In this document: positions 45,101 through 53,400 of the stretch, piece after piece | Position numbering within the stretch: position 1 is the stretch's first letter | How the letters are laid out: each line of letters begins with the position of its first letter | DNA from: Siphonodentalium dalli | Taxonomy: Eukaryota; Mollusca; Scaphopoda; Gadilida; Siphonodentaliidae | Assembly: GCA_032622095.1 (NCBI GenBank) | Contig: CP136064.1 | Location: 181,756,011 to 181,820,010, forward strand | Direction of reading: 5' to 3' | Length of the DNA: 64,000 nucleotides | The notes under the pieces: model-generated | What the model was told of the DNA's origin: nothing | Seen by the model: the letters and a program-made list of their open reading frames with translations, nothing else | Databases searched by the model: none | Program-made: the position numbers and the translations under genes

Positions 45101-45430
45101 TGAGTGAATGAGTGATTGGGAATGCAAAGGTTATTTAAGCATAACGAAATTAGGAGACTTGAAGGCTGACAAAATTAATACAACTCGCACATTAAACTGT
45201 ACCATAATTGCATGTTAATTGCCTGGTCAATGAATATATCTTACGCTTGCATCTTGTCCGGCATAGTGGCTGATTATTTTCGCCCCACCAGGGTGTTTCT
45301 TTGCGAAATTCGTGATATCATAAATTTTTCCATCGACAAGAATCCATTTGTCATCAGTTTTGTTGTGCATTCGAAACTCCTCCATGGTATACATCTTCTC
45401 TCTGTCTTCGGATTTCCCCCCTTTCCCCAT
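17475..45430 (-). CDS. Front-end fatty-acid desaturase with N-terminal cytochrome b5 (delta-5/delta-6 family), ten coding exons
   Basis: Coding exons, all minus: 45430-45245, 39756-39667, 30602-30405, 29680-29579, 28064-27878, 26238-26162, 23996-23899, 20582-20406, 18821-18696, 17523-17475. They total 1290 nt, 429 aa plus stop, all with GT-AG borders and consistent phases. Residues 1-75 form the cytochrome b5 domain with HPGG heme ligand (46-49). The three histidine boxes are HDYGH (166-170), HFQHH (203-207) and QIEHH (368-372); the Gln in the third box marks front-end desaturases, which insert a double bond between an existing one and the carboxyl end of acyl-CoA. Hydrophobic stretches near residues 115-155 and 281-312 are ER membrane segments. 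It should act in long-chain polyunsaturated fatty acid synthesis. Closest remembered relatives are abalone delta-5 enzymes; the exact regioselectivity is not provable here. No defect seen; it looks functional. Any non-coding 5' exon is unknown. Confidence 0.93.
18696..18821 (-). CDS. Desaturase exon 9
   Basis: The first base completes QIEHH, then [17 protein letters not shown] and on. Acceptor TTATTTCAG, donor GTAATG (weak but valid), ends with AG of the next Arg codon. Confidence 0.9.
19431..19454. repeat. Poly-G tract (24 nt)
   Basis: An uninterrupted run of 24 G in intron 8; a local source of length error and of G-quadruplex potential. Confidence 0.95.
19703..19919. repeat. 217-bp palindrome (fold-back element)
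   Basis: TACAGTAATGCTCTAATTAA at the left mirrors the right end; the centre is near 19811 (CTCTCGGCGAGAG). Arms of about 105 bp differ at few positions. Lies in intron 8 of the desaturase. Confidence 0.93.
20406..20582 (-). CDS. Desaturase exon 8 (histidine box 3, split)
   Basis: Completes the Arg codon, runs [20 protein letters not shown] to NYQIEH and ends CA of the last box His. Acceptor AATTCTAG, donor GTAAGT. Confidence 0.92.
21219..21495. mobile_element. TTAA MITE, family T1, 277 bp
   Basis: TTAACCCTTTCTATACTAAA as a terminal inverted repeat of about 21 bp. The inside is a fold-back (GGAAATGTTCAGATAATAAG and its inverse). A half copy sits at about 21046-21080. Related copies are at 26956 and 27572. 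Confidence 0.85.
21724..22183. mobile_element. MITE with CAGGGT ends (hAT-like by ends)
   Basis: Ends CAGGGTTCGCGCTG and, inverted, CAGGGTCCGTGCTGG. Subterminal copies of ATTTTCATTTGGCAAAAG lie near both ends. No clean 8-bp target duplication is visible. Confidence 0.55.
23329..23496. mobile_element. TTAA MITE, family T2, with a family-H hairpin inside
   Basis: Outer TTAACTCTTTCATGACTGG pairs imperfectly with CCGTCATAAAAGGGTTAA. A decayed hairpin of family H (23378-23446) is nested within it. Confidence 0.7.
23899..23996 (-). CDS. Desaturase exon 7 (membrane segment)
   Basis: [20 protein letters not shown] and on, 32 codons plus two bases. Acceptor AATTTGTAG, donor GTAAGT. Confidence 0.9.
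24230..24790. repeat. Tandem array, about 170-bp units, three copies
   Basis: Units with CTAAGTCGAAAAAGGGG, ATAACTCCAC, CAGACRTCATAATCGCAGG and AAAAGCTCGGACAAA. Related to the GGGCCATAACTC module found elsewhere in the window. Confidence 0.8.
26162..26238 (-). CDS. Desaturase exon 6
   Basis: Completes the split Ile codon, then [20 protein letters not shown]. Acceptor TTTTTACAG, donor GTGAGT. The 77 nt restore phase 0. Confidence 0.9.
26455..26766 (-). repeat. tRNA-derived SINE
   Basis: On the minus strand the head at 26766 reads GGCCTCGGTGGCTCAATCGG (A box), and GGGTTCAAATCC is a B box about 55 nt on. The tail ends in the GATTGATTGATGGATTGGGG region at 26457, as in many molluscan SINEs. In intron 5. 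Confidence 0.75.
26956..27140. mobile_element. TTAA MITE, family T1, 185 bp
   Basis: TTAACCTTTTCATTACTAAATGG against TTTAGTATAGAAAGGGTTAA inverted, with the same AAATGTTCAGAT core as 21219-21495. Confidence 0.75.
27572..27840. mobile_element. TTAA MITE, family T1, 269 bp
   Basis: Begins TTAACCCGTTATATACTA and ends GGTATAGAAAGGGTTAA. The inside holds GAACTTATTATCTAAACATT, as in the other T1 copies. Confidence 0.75.
27878..28064 (-). CDS. Desaturase exon 5 (histidine box 2)
   Basis: 62 codons plus one base; [15 protein letters not shown] carries the second box. Acceptor CTATTTTAG, donor GTAAGC, ends in phase 1. Confidence 0.93.
28320..28560. repeat. Dispersed repeat family A, partial copy
   Basis: GTTTACATAACA, TATTTATGATTGGTATAAG, GACGGTTTTAACAG and AATACCCGCCGCAATGC match the second half of 10435-10975. 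Confidence 0.55.
29050..29440. repeat. Two units of the GGGCCATAACTC-type module
   Basis: Two copies of about 165 bp share ACAGAAC(C)CATA, AACTYGRCCTGTATTTTGGC, ACATACCAAC and GATAAAATAATC. Confidence 0.7.
29579..29680 (-). CDS. Desaturase exon 4 (histidine box 1)
   Basis: 34 codons with HDYGH. Acceptor ATTATTTCAG, donor GTGAGT, phase 0. Confidence 0.93.
30405..30602 (-). CDS. Desaturase exon 3 (first membrane segment)
   Basis: 66 codons from [10 protein letters not shown] to LLMVTSQ, including a hydrophobic hairpin. Acceptor TACCAG, donor GTGAGA, phase 0. Confidence 0.92.
30919..31404. mobile_element. TTAA MITE, family T3, 486 bp
   Basis: TTAAAGGTACTCAATCCG at the left and its inverse at the right, with TTAA at both outer edges. 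No ORF. Related pieces at 35257, 45628, 59051 and 63333. Confidence 0.85.
31570..32366. mobile_element. TTAA MITE, family T4, with repeated 18-bp palindromes
   Basis: The terminal inverted repeat TTAACACGTTCACTGCC is perfect. Inside, six copies of the palindrome CTACGAGTTAACTCGTAG or variants (GAGATAACTC, GAGTTATCTC) lie near 31588, 31628, 31897, 31957, 32130 and 32193. No transposase. Confidence 0.85.
33190..33965. repeat. Tandem array, about 135-bp units, five copies
   Basis: Units with GATTTGACCTTGAA, TTTTTGAAGGTCAAGGTCAG, TTTGACCCGTCCAAAACACT and CCCGGACAAAAGTA. It ends CGGCCATAGCAAAGACACAG and a short CAGA run. Confidence 0.9.
34055..35140 (-). pseudogene. Broken LINE reverse transcriptase (non-LTR, Jockey/CR1-like)
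   Basis: In minus order: [14 protein letters not shown] with a palm motif A, then GVPQG directly followed by a TAA where a Ser codon is usual, [12 protein letters not shown], and LLLYADV, where the catalytic YADD has become YADV. A frameshift near 34800, then KYLGITLDN, and the C-terminal region [10 protein letters not shown]. There is at least one nonsense codon, one frameshift and a lost catalytic Asp, so it is dead. The endonuclease and 5' part are absent. It lies antisense to nothing and in the same sense as the desaturase, within intron 2. Confidence 0.85.
35257..35560. mobile_element. Partial TTAA MITE, family T3
   Basis: The left end TTAAAGGTACTCAATC with TGATCAGAGGGTCCCCAT matches 30919-30965. 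No right end found. Confidence 0.5.
35820..38455. repeat. Transposon-like tandem array, about 163-bp units, some 15 copies
   Basis: Units share AAGATGGCTGCTGGCGGCCA, GAATGACCCCAAAATGACTC, CCCATCTACATGTCA, ATGATGATCAGACTAAAGGT and CCCGTGCTAAAGG. Outer ends are inverse (TAGCTCAACTT at 35838; AAGTTGAGCTA at about 38443), and a CACACACGCA microsatellite precedes the right end. In intron 2. Confidence 0.9.
38885..39545. repeat. Tandem array of the GGGCCATAACTC module, four units
   Basis: Units of about 150 bp share AAAAAGGGCCATAACTC, CCCATATTCGAACTCGA and CACATACCAAATTTGGTTC. It ends in an ACAGACAGACAGACGGACGG run (about 39490) and an inverted TTATGTTTACCATAC / GGGTAAACATAA pair. Confidence 0.85.
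39667..39756 (-). CDS. Desaturase exon 2
   Basis: 30 codons beginning [11 protein letters not shown], the end of the cytochrome b5 domain. Acceptor AAATTTCAG, donor GTGAGT, phase 0 at both ends. Confidence 0.92.
39845..41310. mobile_element. Element with inverted AAGTCGGCCC ends, carrying two inner palindromes
   Basis: GGAGAAGTCGGCCCAAAACA at the left is matched inversely at 41250-41310. Inside are palindromes 39988-40120 (arms around CAATGTGGTCATGGG and GCATGAACCCC) and 40494-40554 (arms GTTCATAAACCTATGAACG). 40155-40360 is a low-complexity TATTTCGCT/TTTTCG array. No transposase seen; in intron 1. Confidence 0.65.
42156..42198. repeat. Poly-G tract (43 nt)
   Basis: 43 uninterrupted G on the plus strand in intron 1. 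Exact length is likely unreliable. Confidence 0.95.
42405..44010 (-). repeat. Possible SINE remnants
   Basis: 42414-42650 resembles a molluscan SINE body (TTCTTTAACGTGCACACACC). 43920-44010 on the minus strand has GGTGGCCGAGAGGTAGCG and GGGGATCGCAACC, which resemble A and B boxes. The two may be one SINE split by a 1.2-kb insertion (42660-43910), but I could not find clean borders. Confidence 0.35.
43805..43895. repeat. AT-rich palindrome
   Basis: Repeated GATTTAAATCAATGATTT and inverse, forming several nested hairpins. Confidence 0.8.
44249..45091. mobile_element. MITE with about 40-bp inverted ends
   Basis: AGAATCTTACCG plus ATCCAACGTTGGCTCCCA at the left, inverse at the right. About 843 bp, no transposase; it ends about 150 bp from desaturase exon 1, in intron 1. 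Confidence 0.8.
45245..45430 (-). CDS. Desaturase exon 1 (cytochrome b5 part)
   Basis: Residues 1-62, starting [19 protein letters not shown], with HPGG at 46-49. It ends GCAAGC before donor GTAAGA; phase 0. Confidence 0.92.
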
Positions 45431-45627
45431 CTTTAGGCGTCTGTTGAGTTATATTCCAAATAATGGGAGGTGCACATGTGAATCGGGCATTATGTTGTGC
45501 GGTTTCCATAAACGAACCTTTAATGTCAAGGTCGCGGGCACCTGTTACATTGTCGCTATGGGAATAATTGAAAATACTCCATCTTAAAATCGCGCAAACC
45601 CAATGTACCGGTAACTATGGTATGGAT

Positions 45628-46090
45628 TTAAAGGTACTCAATCCGATCCGATGGTCCCCCATACAATCAGATTCCAACAATACACTCGCTTAAAGATGGT
45701 CTATCTCTTTTGTAAACATGTGTTATACAGTTACCGGGGTATAAAATATTAGATCTGGGGTTTAAAATATTAGATTTTAATCGAAGACCCCTGTCCGGAA
45801 ATGCTTCTATCGATTGATATTGATTATATTTCAGATATTTTATTTCTCCAAAATAAAAATCAACCAATCACGGGGGGGGGGGGGGGTCGGAACAAATTTC
45901 CAGGCACGTATGATCATTTTAATTTTTTCCGGCCTCGGGGGACCACCCACCCAATTTCTTCCGTTTCCGGCCTTTTTTTCCAGGCAATTTTGGACACCCA
46001 CCCTTTTTTTCCGTTTCAGGATTTTTTTCCGGTCAGTTTTGGACACACACCCCCTAAATTTGAGAAAATTATCAATACAGGAGTTTGACT
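45628..46090. repeat. TTAA T3 MITE left end and a dispersed repeat
   Basis: TTAAAGGTACTCAATCCGAT at 45628. The part 45875-46060 (G run, then CAGGCACGTATGATC, TTTCCGG stretches) is a second family also seen, inverted, at 58500-58550 and 62915-62995. This lies just upstream of the desaturase start. Confidence 0.55.
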
Positions 46091-46726
46091 GAGTTTGCGA
46101 CAACTGTCTGAGAGCCGTCTGTCATAATTTATTGAGCGAGATTTTAATAGAACAGTGCATAATGAAGATAACGATACTATTTGAATTTATCATATAGGTG
46201 TCATTAATCAAGAAATGTGTCAACATAATCACATTTCTAGGGATAGGCAGAGTGCCAAAGTTTTCATTAACGTTCATTTTCATAATATATAGTCACATGA
46301 TCTAGTCACATAATCACATTTGAGTATTCTACAGACTACATCGTACAACACATTGGTCTTATTTGGATACAAATAATGTAATTCACAATCAGCAATAGGT
46401 CGATATCCTTTCCGTAATCATTACAATCCAATATTATATCATGATCAATTATCACACAATTACTCCAGGATGAATAATGCTCAGCCGTAGTTTCACTGGT
46501 CTTATTCGTGTGAGTAGTAATTAATTAGTTTCACTGTGGCTGGATTTCGCGGGGATTTAATTAATTGATTTGACTTCACAAGAGCTGGACCAACTGTGAT
46601 TTGAGTTTGAATGGCTTAAAGCCAAACGATTCACCCTTTTAAATTTATAGTTCCCGGCTATATGCAGTGAATTTCAGATTATTTGATATTTTGATATTTG
46701 TTATGTGATATATTGCTTGAACCAAA

Positions 46727-47074
46727 TTGTTTATCAAAACATGTGGAAATACAACTGTTAATCCCAGTTCTGACAACCTCTATAGTGTAGCACATTTAAA
46801 GAAAGACATTGAAATGCTCGAAAAAGTCCAAAAAAGATTCACAAAACTAATACCAGAATTAAAAGAACTACCATATGAAGAAAGACTAAAGAAGCTAAAT
46901 ATACCAACACTTAACTACAGAAGAATAAGAGGAGATATGATAGAATGCTTCAAGATATTTAACACCTATGATCCGGAAGTGAATGACATATTAAGAAGAA
47001 GCACCGAACTCCGAACCAGAGGACATAATTATAAATTATTCTTGGAAGGAGCAAACAGGGATGTGAGGAAATAC
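46727..47074 (+). pseudogene. LINE reverse transcriptase C-terminus, left part (interrupted)
   Basis: Encodes the post-RT region typical of CR1/Jockey-group LINEs: EKVQKRFTKLIPELKELPYE, KKLNIPTLNYRRIRGDMIE and DVRKY. The element is 5'-truncated, lacking endonuclease and palm. The frame is open up to the last codon before the LTR retrotransposon and continues in phase at 57601 after one copy of the ATAC duplication is discounted. Confidence 0.85.
47071..47074. repeat. Target-site duplication, left copy (ATAC)
   Basis: ATAC directly before the 5' LTR, repeated at 57597-57600 after the 3' LTR. A 4-bp duplication fits Ty3/gypsy-type integration. Confidence 0.85.
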
Positions 47075-48128
47075 TGTGACGGTGTAATTTAGCCCTAGTT
47101 TATATACAACTAATACAAGTTAATACTGACAACTAGCAGCTAACATATTCATCCATATCACCGGTATTTACGACATCCCGTTTACCCTCTCAACTTTGCT
47201 GTATTCGATCCGTCCCTGTCTTATCACTGTCACTTCAGCCCAATGCTAAACGCTCTAGTACCGCCACTTCAAATAATACAGGTAAGCTCGCAGCTGATTG
47301 GATGACACATGGTCGCGCGTAAAGTTGTCAAAGGTTAAACAGTTTCGCGGGGTTTTAGATTAGTTGGTCAGAAAGTAAAGTTGTCTTCGGAAAGTTATTG
47401 TCTTAAAGTCTTAGTTTATTTTGTCGTCAAGATGTCGTCAAGTTGTTTAGACTATCGTTGTATACAGATCCTGACATAGTGGCCTATGTCTCATTGAACT
47501 GGTATGTTCACAGTTTCTATATTTTATCGTTATAACATGTTTTTATTAATACTTTTGTCTTCAAGTAAATCACCATAGAGTTTGTCCATTTTGACATAAT
47601 GTATATTTCCTATTTTAATTATATTTTAATGTGATTACTTTTGTGAGGTTATCTCCCGATAACCTGAGATGCCAGTTTGTAGATATCTCAATTAGATAGA
47701 TTGGATATCTGGCATTTCTTGTATTTTCAGGAACTCCTCAAGTTCCTTTAACATATATTTGTGTATGCACATATGCGTGCTTATCATGCAAATGGTAATA
47801 TATTTGCATTTGGTTGCAGGGCCTATTCTATGCCTATACTGATGTATGATAACACTCTCTGTGTTATGTGAACAGACAATGCCAGTCTGTGGATGATGTT
47901 TGATTGTATGTGTTGGTGGTGATGATGATGATAATCAAGATGTGTTATTAAGATGAATAAATGCTATTGAAGACTACAAAAGGTAATATGAACTTTCCAT
48001 AGACCCTGCCCACCAACACTGAGAATTCATTGACGGAGCCCATACTGCCAAGGCTAACTTTATAAATTTAATGTCAAAGGCTCAAGGACATTTAATAATA
48101 TAAATGGACCCATAGTAACCCTATGACA
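47075..48128 (+). repeat. 5' LTR
   Basis: Starts TGTGACGGTGTAATTTAGCC, ends CCCTATGACA. An AATAAA lies at 47956-47961, near the 3' part of the LTR, where R/U5 would be expected. Confidence 0.97.
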
Positions 48129-48394
48129 TTTGGCGCCCAACGTGGGGCTCGAGCCCCACGTTGGGCGCCAAATGTCATAGGGTTACTATGGGTCCATTTA
48201 TATTATTAAATGTCCTTGAGCCTTTGACATTACATTTATAAAGTTAGCCTTTGGCAGTATGGGCTCCGTCAATTGACGGAGCCCATACTGCCAAAGGCTA
48301 ACTTTATAAATGTAATGTCAAAGGCTCAAGGACATTTAATAATATAAATGGACCCATAGTAACCCTATGACATTTGGCGCTCACCGTGGTAATG
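48029..48394. repeat. Fold-back of the U5/primer-site region
   Basis: The LTR end plus primer site (48029-48150) is followed by its inverse complement (48151-48272) and then by a third, direct copy (48273-48372) ending in a second, diverged primer-like site (48375-48392). The first centre is GGGGCTCGAGCCCC, the second CCGTCAATTGACGG. The two inner copies share two differences from both LTRs (CCAAAGGC for CCAAGGC, AAATGTAATG for AAATTTAATG). Confidence 0.95.
48131..48148 (+). promoter_or_regulatory. Primer-binding site, tRNA-Lys(CUU)
   Basis: TGGCGCCCAACGTGGGGC begins 2 nt after the LTR. It is complementary to the last 18 nt of animal tRNA-Lys(CUU) (GCCCCACGTTGGGCG plus CCA), as remembered; complementarity continues through TCGA. 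Confidence 0.85.
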
Positions 48395-49659
48395 GCAGTG
48401 GCTTCCAGAACTCTTGGAAATTCGAAGAAGTTGTGTTTCTTTAAGTGAAACTGGTAAACCAGCCCAAAGATAACTGTTGCTGGAAACTGGGAAATCCCAA
48501 CCTGTCAACTGAGGACGCGCACGCAGTAACAACAATGTTTCGCCCGTGTGATCTATTCGTTCAGTGATTGTTTGATCCAGTGCAGTGTGTAGGCAAACTA
48601 TTGTGCTATTCAATTATCGCTTGACCAAGTCGCGCATCGATGGAGTGATGACCTAGATTCGTAGACAAATACTACAGTGTGTAGAATCACAAACTGTGAC
48701 GTGCTAAATTGTAAACAATTCACATTCAATTGGGATCTGATGTCAATTATTCTCAAAATGCCCATTGTTTATTTATATGCACACTTGTTTTGTTTATATG
48801 CACTTCTGTTCATTCTGATTTGAGCCATGCATCATCAATAGCTTAATTAGTTTATTTAGGGTTGTGAGCTTGTGTATGCAACTTTGGTGACGTGACCCCG
48901 GTCATGCTGTCAAATGTGCCTGTATAATCTTATAACTAACGTGTGTCGTGTATAAAGAGCGTTCTATTTCTTATTCAAAGCAGTGTCTGTTTTCTTCAAC
49001 GCTCAATAAAGTGCTCTGTTTAGTAAACCCGACACATAAATAGAACTTCCGGTTTTGCGTTGTAAACATTGACACATGGCTTTTTGTTGACATGTCAACG
49101 TGAGCAGATCCGGACGATTTTGTCATTGTTTTTCATCAGTGCCAGTATTTTTGTAAGTGTAAGTTGTTTTCATGCAAACTATAGACTAGTTAATATACTG
49201 GTAATTTATTTTGAGGCTCATAGCATGTTCAAAATGTTGTATTTGATTGAGTATCCTAAATTGACAAAAAAAATTGTCAGGCCACTTTGTCAAATTTCTC
49301 ATGTGCCAGAATCACACTGCTGATTAAGTGATATTTTTCCAAAGCCGGAATTGTTGGAAAATATTTGAAATTTTTCCAAACATTCCCTGTTTTCTGGTTG
49401 TGTAAATTTAATCGCTTTCTGCGGATGCATACTTAACTTAGTGCATCATTTGTGTTGGCATTTTGGATGCAAATAATTTTTGCATCATCCCGGTAATGTT
49501 TAAGCTGGCATTTGTGAAAATGGTAGTTTCAGCTTGTTTTCCATCAGCGTTGTTGTTCGATATTCTTCATTCTGCTTCGGTGTTTTTGTGTTATGTTCAG
49601 TAGTCGCAGATAACATAAGACGGTAAGTTTAGTGTCGTCCAGTCAGTTGGCCAATAATA

Positions 49660-50400
49660 TTGGTCACGGTATCTTGCCCATACATCGACTTGCCCCGACC
49701 TACATTCTGACTTGCCCACTTGTCGCTTGACATTTCAATCTTTTTGTCGTACAATACTGTGCGCTCGCATCATTTCATATCATAGCATGAATTAAATAAT
49801 TCAAATTAATAATGGTATAATTAATTAACTAAGCTAATTATATTATTATGTCTACGTCAGATTAGTGAAATTAGGTAACTTCGCCTGTCTTGTAAAAAAA
49901 ATTTCAGATTTTCCGAAGACGGTGGACGCAGTACATTGAAAATAGGACACTTAGAATTTTTTTCAGTTCGTTCGCATTTTAGTTCGGATATAGGTGATTA
50001 GTTTCGACTTTGAATTTTTTCAGCTCGTCGTCAGACATTATTGAAATTAGGTGACTTGTCCCGACTTAGATTTTTTTTTCAGCTGTTTTTGCATTGAAAT
50101 TAGGTGACATGGTTGTACTTTGAAATTTGTTTTGTAGACGGTAGCCGATTTACATCGACATTAGGTGACTTCATCGGACTTAGAAATTTTTTCAGATATT
50201 TCTGCGTTATCATACATAGAGATTTATTTCTTCTTTTTATGCTAAAGCCGTAATTTATTTACAGTGAACTTAGGACTTGAATATTTTTTTCAGATTTCAA
50301 TTAGCAATTGGACTTGAATATTTTTTTCACAGGTTACGATAGTCGATAGTTATTAGATAGCTGATCTTGAAATATTTTTCAGATATTTTTCTGAATAAAT
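49660..50400 (+). repeat. Leader array of splice-acceptor-like tracts
   Basis: About ten pyrimidine-rich tracts ending CAG or TAG (for example ATTTTTTTCAG, ATTTTTTTTTCAG, TTGTTTTGTAG), spaced about 25-75 nt. They are often preceded by GAAATTAGGTGACTTG and CGACTTAGA, so the block is partly a degenerate tandem repeat of some 60-bp units. Confidence 0.7.
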
Positions 50401-50498
50401 TATTGGTTAATACATTACTTTAACCACAACTTGCTGATTCATTTGAATAATTGTGTTTATTTGTATTATTATTTCCATATTGTTCATTAAATTGAATC

Positions 50499-53400
50499 AT
50501 GATGGCCGGTGTTGATGACTTACAGTCAATGGAGCGGAACGATGAGTTATTAGATAAGATTACAGCTCAGATTGGTAAATTAAGGAAACAGATTGATAGA
50601 CTCCAGGAGGAGCAGGAGATGGAAATGCAGAATGAGAATGCCTATTACACCAATTATTATAATAATGGTTATGATTATAATAACACTTATTCTAGGCGTA
50701 GACGGTATAAGCAGAAGAGGTCACAGAACCATAAAGGTTCACAGAGAGATGCTCATGAAGTGAATGATTTTAATCATCCTTCTAATGACAGGTTGCAAGA
50801 TGATATAAATTGTTCCAGACAATTTGTAGGTTGTTATAAATGTGGAGAGGACTCACATTTTTCTAGAGGTTGTAGGAATTTCAGGTACTGGAATAGGGGC
50901 AGAGCCAAACAGACTTATAATAGTCATTCTTCCAGACCTCAGCAGCAGTCCATGAATTTTAATTTACAGGATCCTTCTGGTTTAAGTGGAAGTCCCGCAG
51001 AGACTGAAGTTCAGGTAGCTGGCTTTAATACAAAAGCACTTCTTGATACAGGGAGCACAGTCAGTACTATTTCAGAGCGGTTTTATACTTCATTTTTGTC
51101 GAAGTCCCCACTTCAGCCTCTAAACCAGATCCTGAACATTGAGTGTGCAGATGGTAAAAGTCTTCCGTACCTAGGGTACATACACTGTCCAGTGACAGTT
51201 TCTGAGTTTACTCGGAATGCGACAAGAGATTGTATTTTTCTTGTAGTGCCAAATAGCAATTATAACTTTTCAGTTCCAGTGTTGTTAGGTACAAATGTGT
51301 TAGCTGATTTCATGGAGATTTGTAAGCAGCAGCATGGTTCCAAGTTTTTGCAGGTATCTAATCTGTCTTCTCCATGGTATATGTCATTCCGCTGTATGAC
51401 ATTCAGAGAAAGGAATCTTGCAAAGAATAATTTTGTTTTAGGGCAGGTTAAATCTGCAGAGAATCAGCATGTGATCCTTCATCCAAACACAAAGAAAGTT
51501 CTTTCAGGTTTTATTGATCACAAGATGCCATATCAGCCTACATGTGCAATTTTGCAGCCACTTCCAGATGATAGTCGATTTGATTTTTTAGAAATATGTC
51601 CGTATGTTGTTAAATATGATTGCAAGAGTAATGATTCGATTGATGTTCATCTGTCCAACATTTCTTCCAGAACCATTAGCATTGCTCCTAACTCTGTAAT
51701 ATGCCAGATTCAACCTGTTTCAGTAGAGGATACCGAGGAGTCTAAGCCTGGTGAAACAAGTTCTTCATTTACAGATCAACTTCAGTTTGACTTATCTTCT
51801 TTGACAGCTGATGAATTTAAAGCTGGGATGAAACTTATTAAAAGTTTTTCAGATGTTTTCTCTCAGAGTGACTTGGACTTAGGTTTTTATAACAGGATTA
51901 AACATCGGATTGATATGTATGACAGTACACCTTTTAAGCAGCGTGCAAGACACATTCCACCTAGTATGATTGAAGAGGTCAGAAATCATCTTCATCAGTT
52001 ACTTTCAGCTGGAGTTATTAGAAGATCCAGGAGTCCATTCTCTTCTAATGTTGTGCTTGTTAGGAAGCGCGGTTCTAATGCTCTTAGACTCTGTGTTGAT
52101 TACAGGCAACTCAATAAACAGACTATACCTGATAATTATGCTTTGCCTAGGCCAGAAATGTTGTTTGATTCTCTCAAAGGTGCCAAGTACTTCTCTGTGC
52201 TTGATTTGAAAATGGGTTTTCATCAATTAGAGATCTCCGAGGAACACAAAGAGAGAACTGCTTTTTCTGTTTCAGGATTAGGATTTTATGAGTACAATCG
52301 TTTAGCTTTTGGACTGAACAATAGTCCAAGTTCATTTCAGAGAATGATGGAGGATTGTCTCGAAGGTTTAAACCATAATATCTGCAATATTTATATTGAT
52401 GACATCATTATTTGGTCGCAGACGGTTCCAGAGATGATAGAGCGACTTGAAGCTGTTTTTGACAGATTGAGGCAGTGTAATTTGAAGCTTGCCCCTTCAA
52501 AATGCAAATTCTTTCAACGTAAATGTACTTATGTTGGTTTTATAGTTTCAGAGCATGGAATTGAAACTGATCCTGAGAAAGTTGACAAAATTGTCAATTG
52601 GCCAGCTCCAGAGAATCCAGATCAGTTGAGAAAATTTTTAGGTTTCTGTGGTTTTTATAGGAAATTTGTCAAGAATTTTTCTGCAATTTCTAAACCTCTT
52701 ACAGATTTACTCCCACCCACTAATGTTAAGAAGTCAAAGAATAAGCTTAAATCATCTTTTACAGGTAAATGGAAATGGGAAAGTGAGCAGCAGTCTGCAT
52801 TTGATTATTTGAAAGATCGTCTTTCAAATCCCCCCATTTTAGGCTACCCCGACTATAGCAGACCATTTGAAATCCATATTGATGCGTCCCGGCATGGTTT
52901 AGGTTGTGTCCTTCTCCAGGAAGACGATGGCGTGATGCGGGTGATAGCATATGGCAGCCGAGGTACTACTGCCGCAGAGAAGAATTATCCCGCACACAAA
53001 TTAGAATTTTTAGCTTTGAAATGGACAGTGACTGAGAAGTTTTATGATTACTTATATGGAAATTATTTTGTTGTGTATACAGACAATAACCCATTAACTT
53101 ATGTACTTACTTCAGCTAAATTAGATGCTACAGGTCAAAGATGGTTGTCAGCCCTTGGTGCTTTTAAATTTGATATTCTCTATAAGCCTGGTAAGACCAA
53201 TACAGATGCAGATGTTTTATCTAGGTTGGACGAGCCTTCTTCAGCTTTTAATCATGAATTTATTCCAGTTGAATCTGTAAAGACTATCTGTAACTCTTTA
53301 CAGGTTCAGCAGCCTTTTGTTGAGAGTTTATGTGTTGACTCTGATGTATTGAAACCAATTGATGAATTAGGTTATGATCTTGATGAGATGAATTACAAGG

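Noticed and set aside
45212-45587. Plus-strand ORFs opposite the first desaturase exon
   Set aside because: They are antisense shadows of a clear cytochrome b5 exon.
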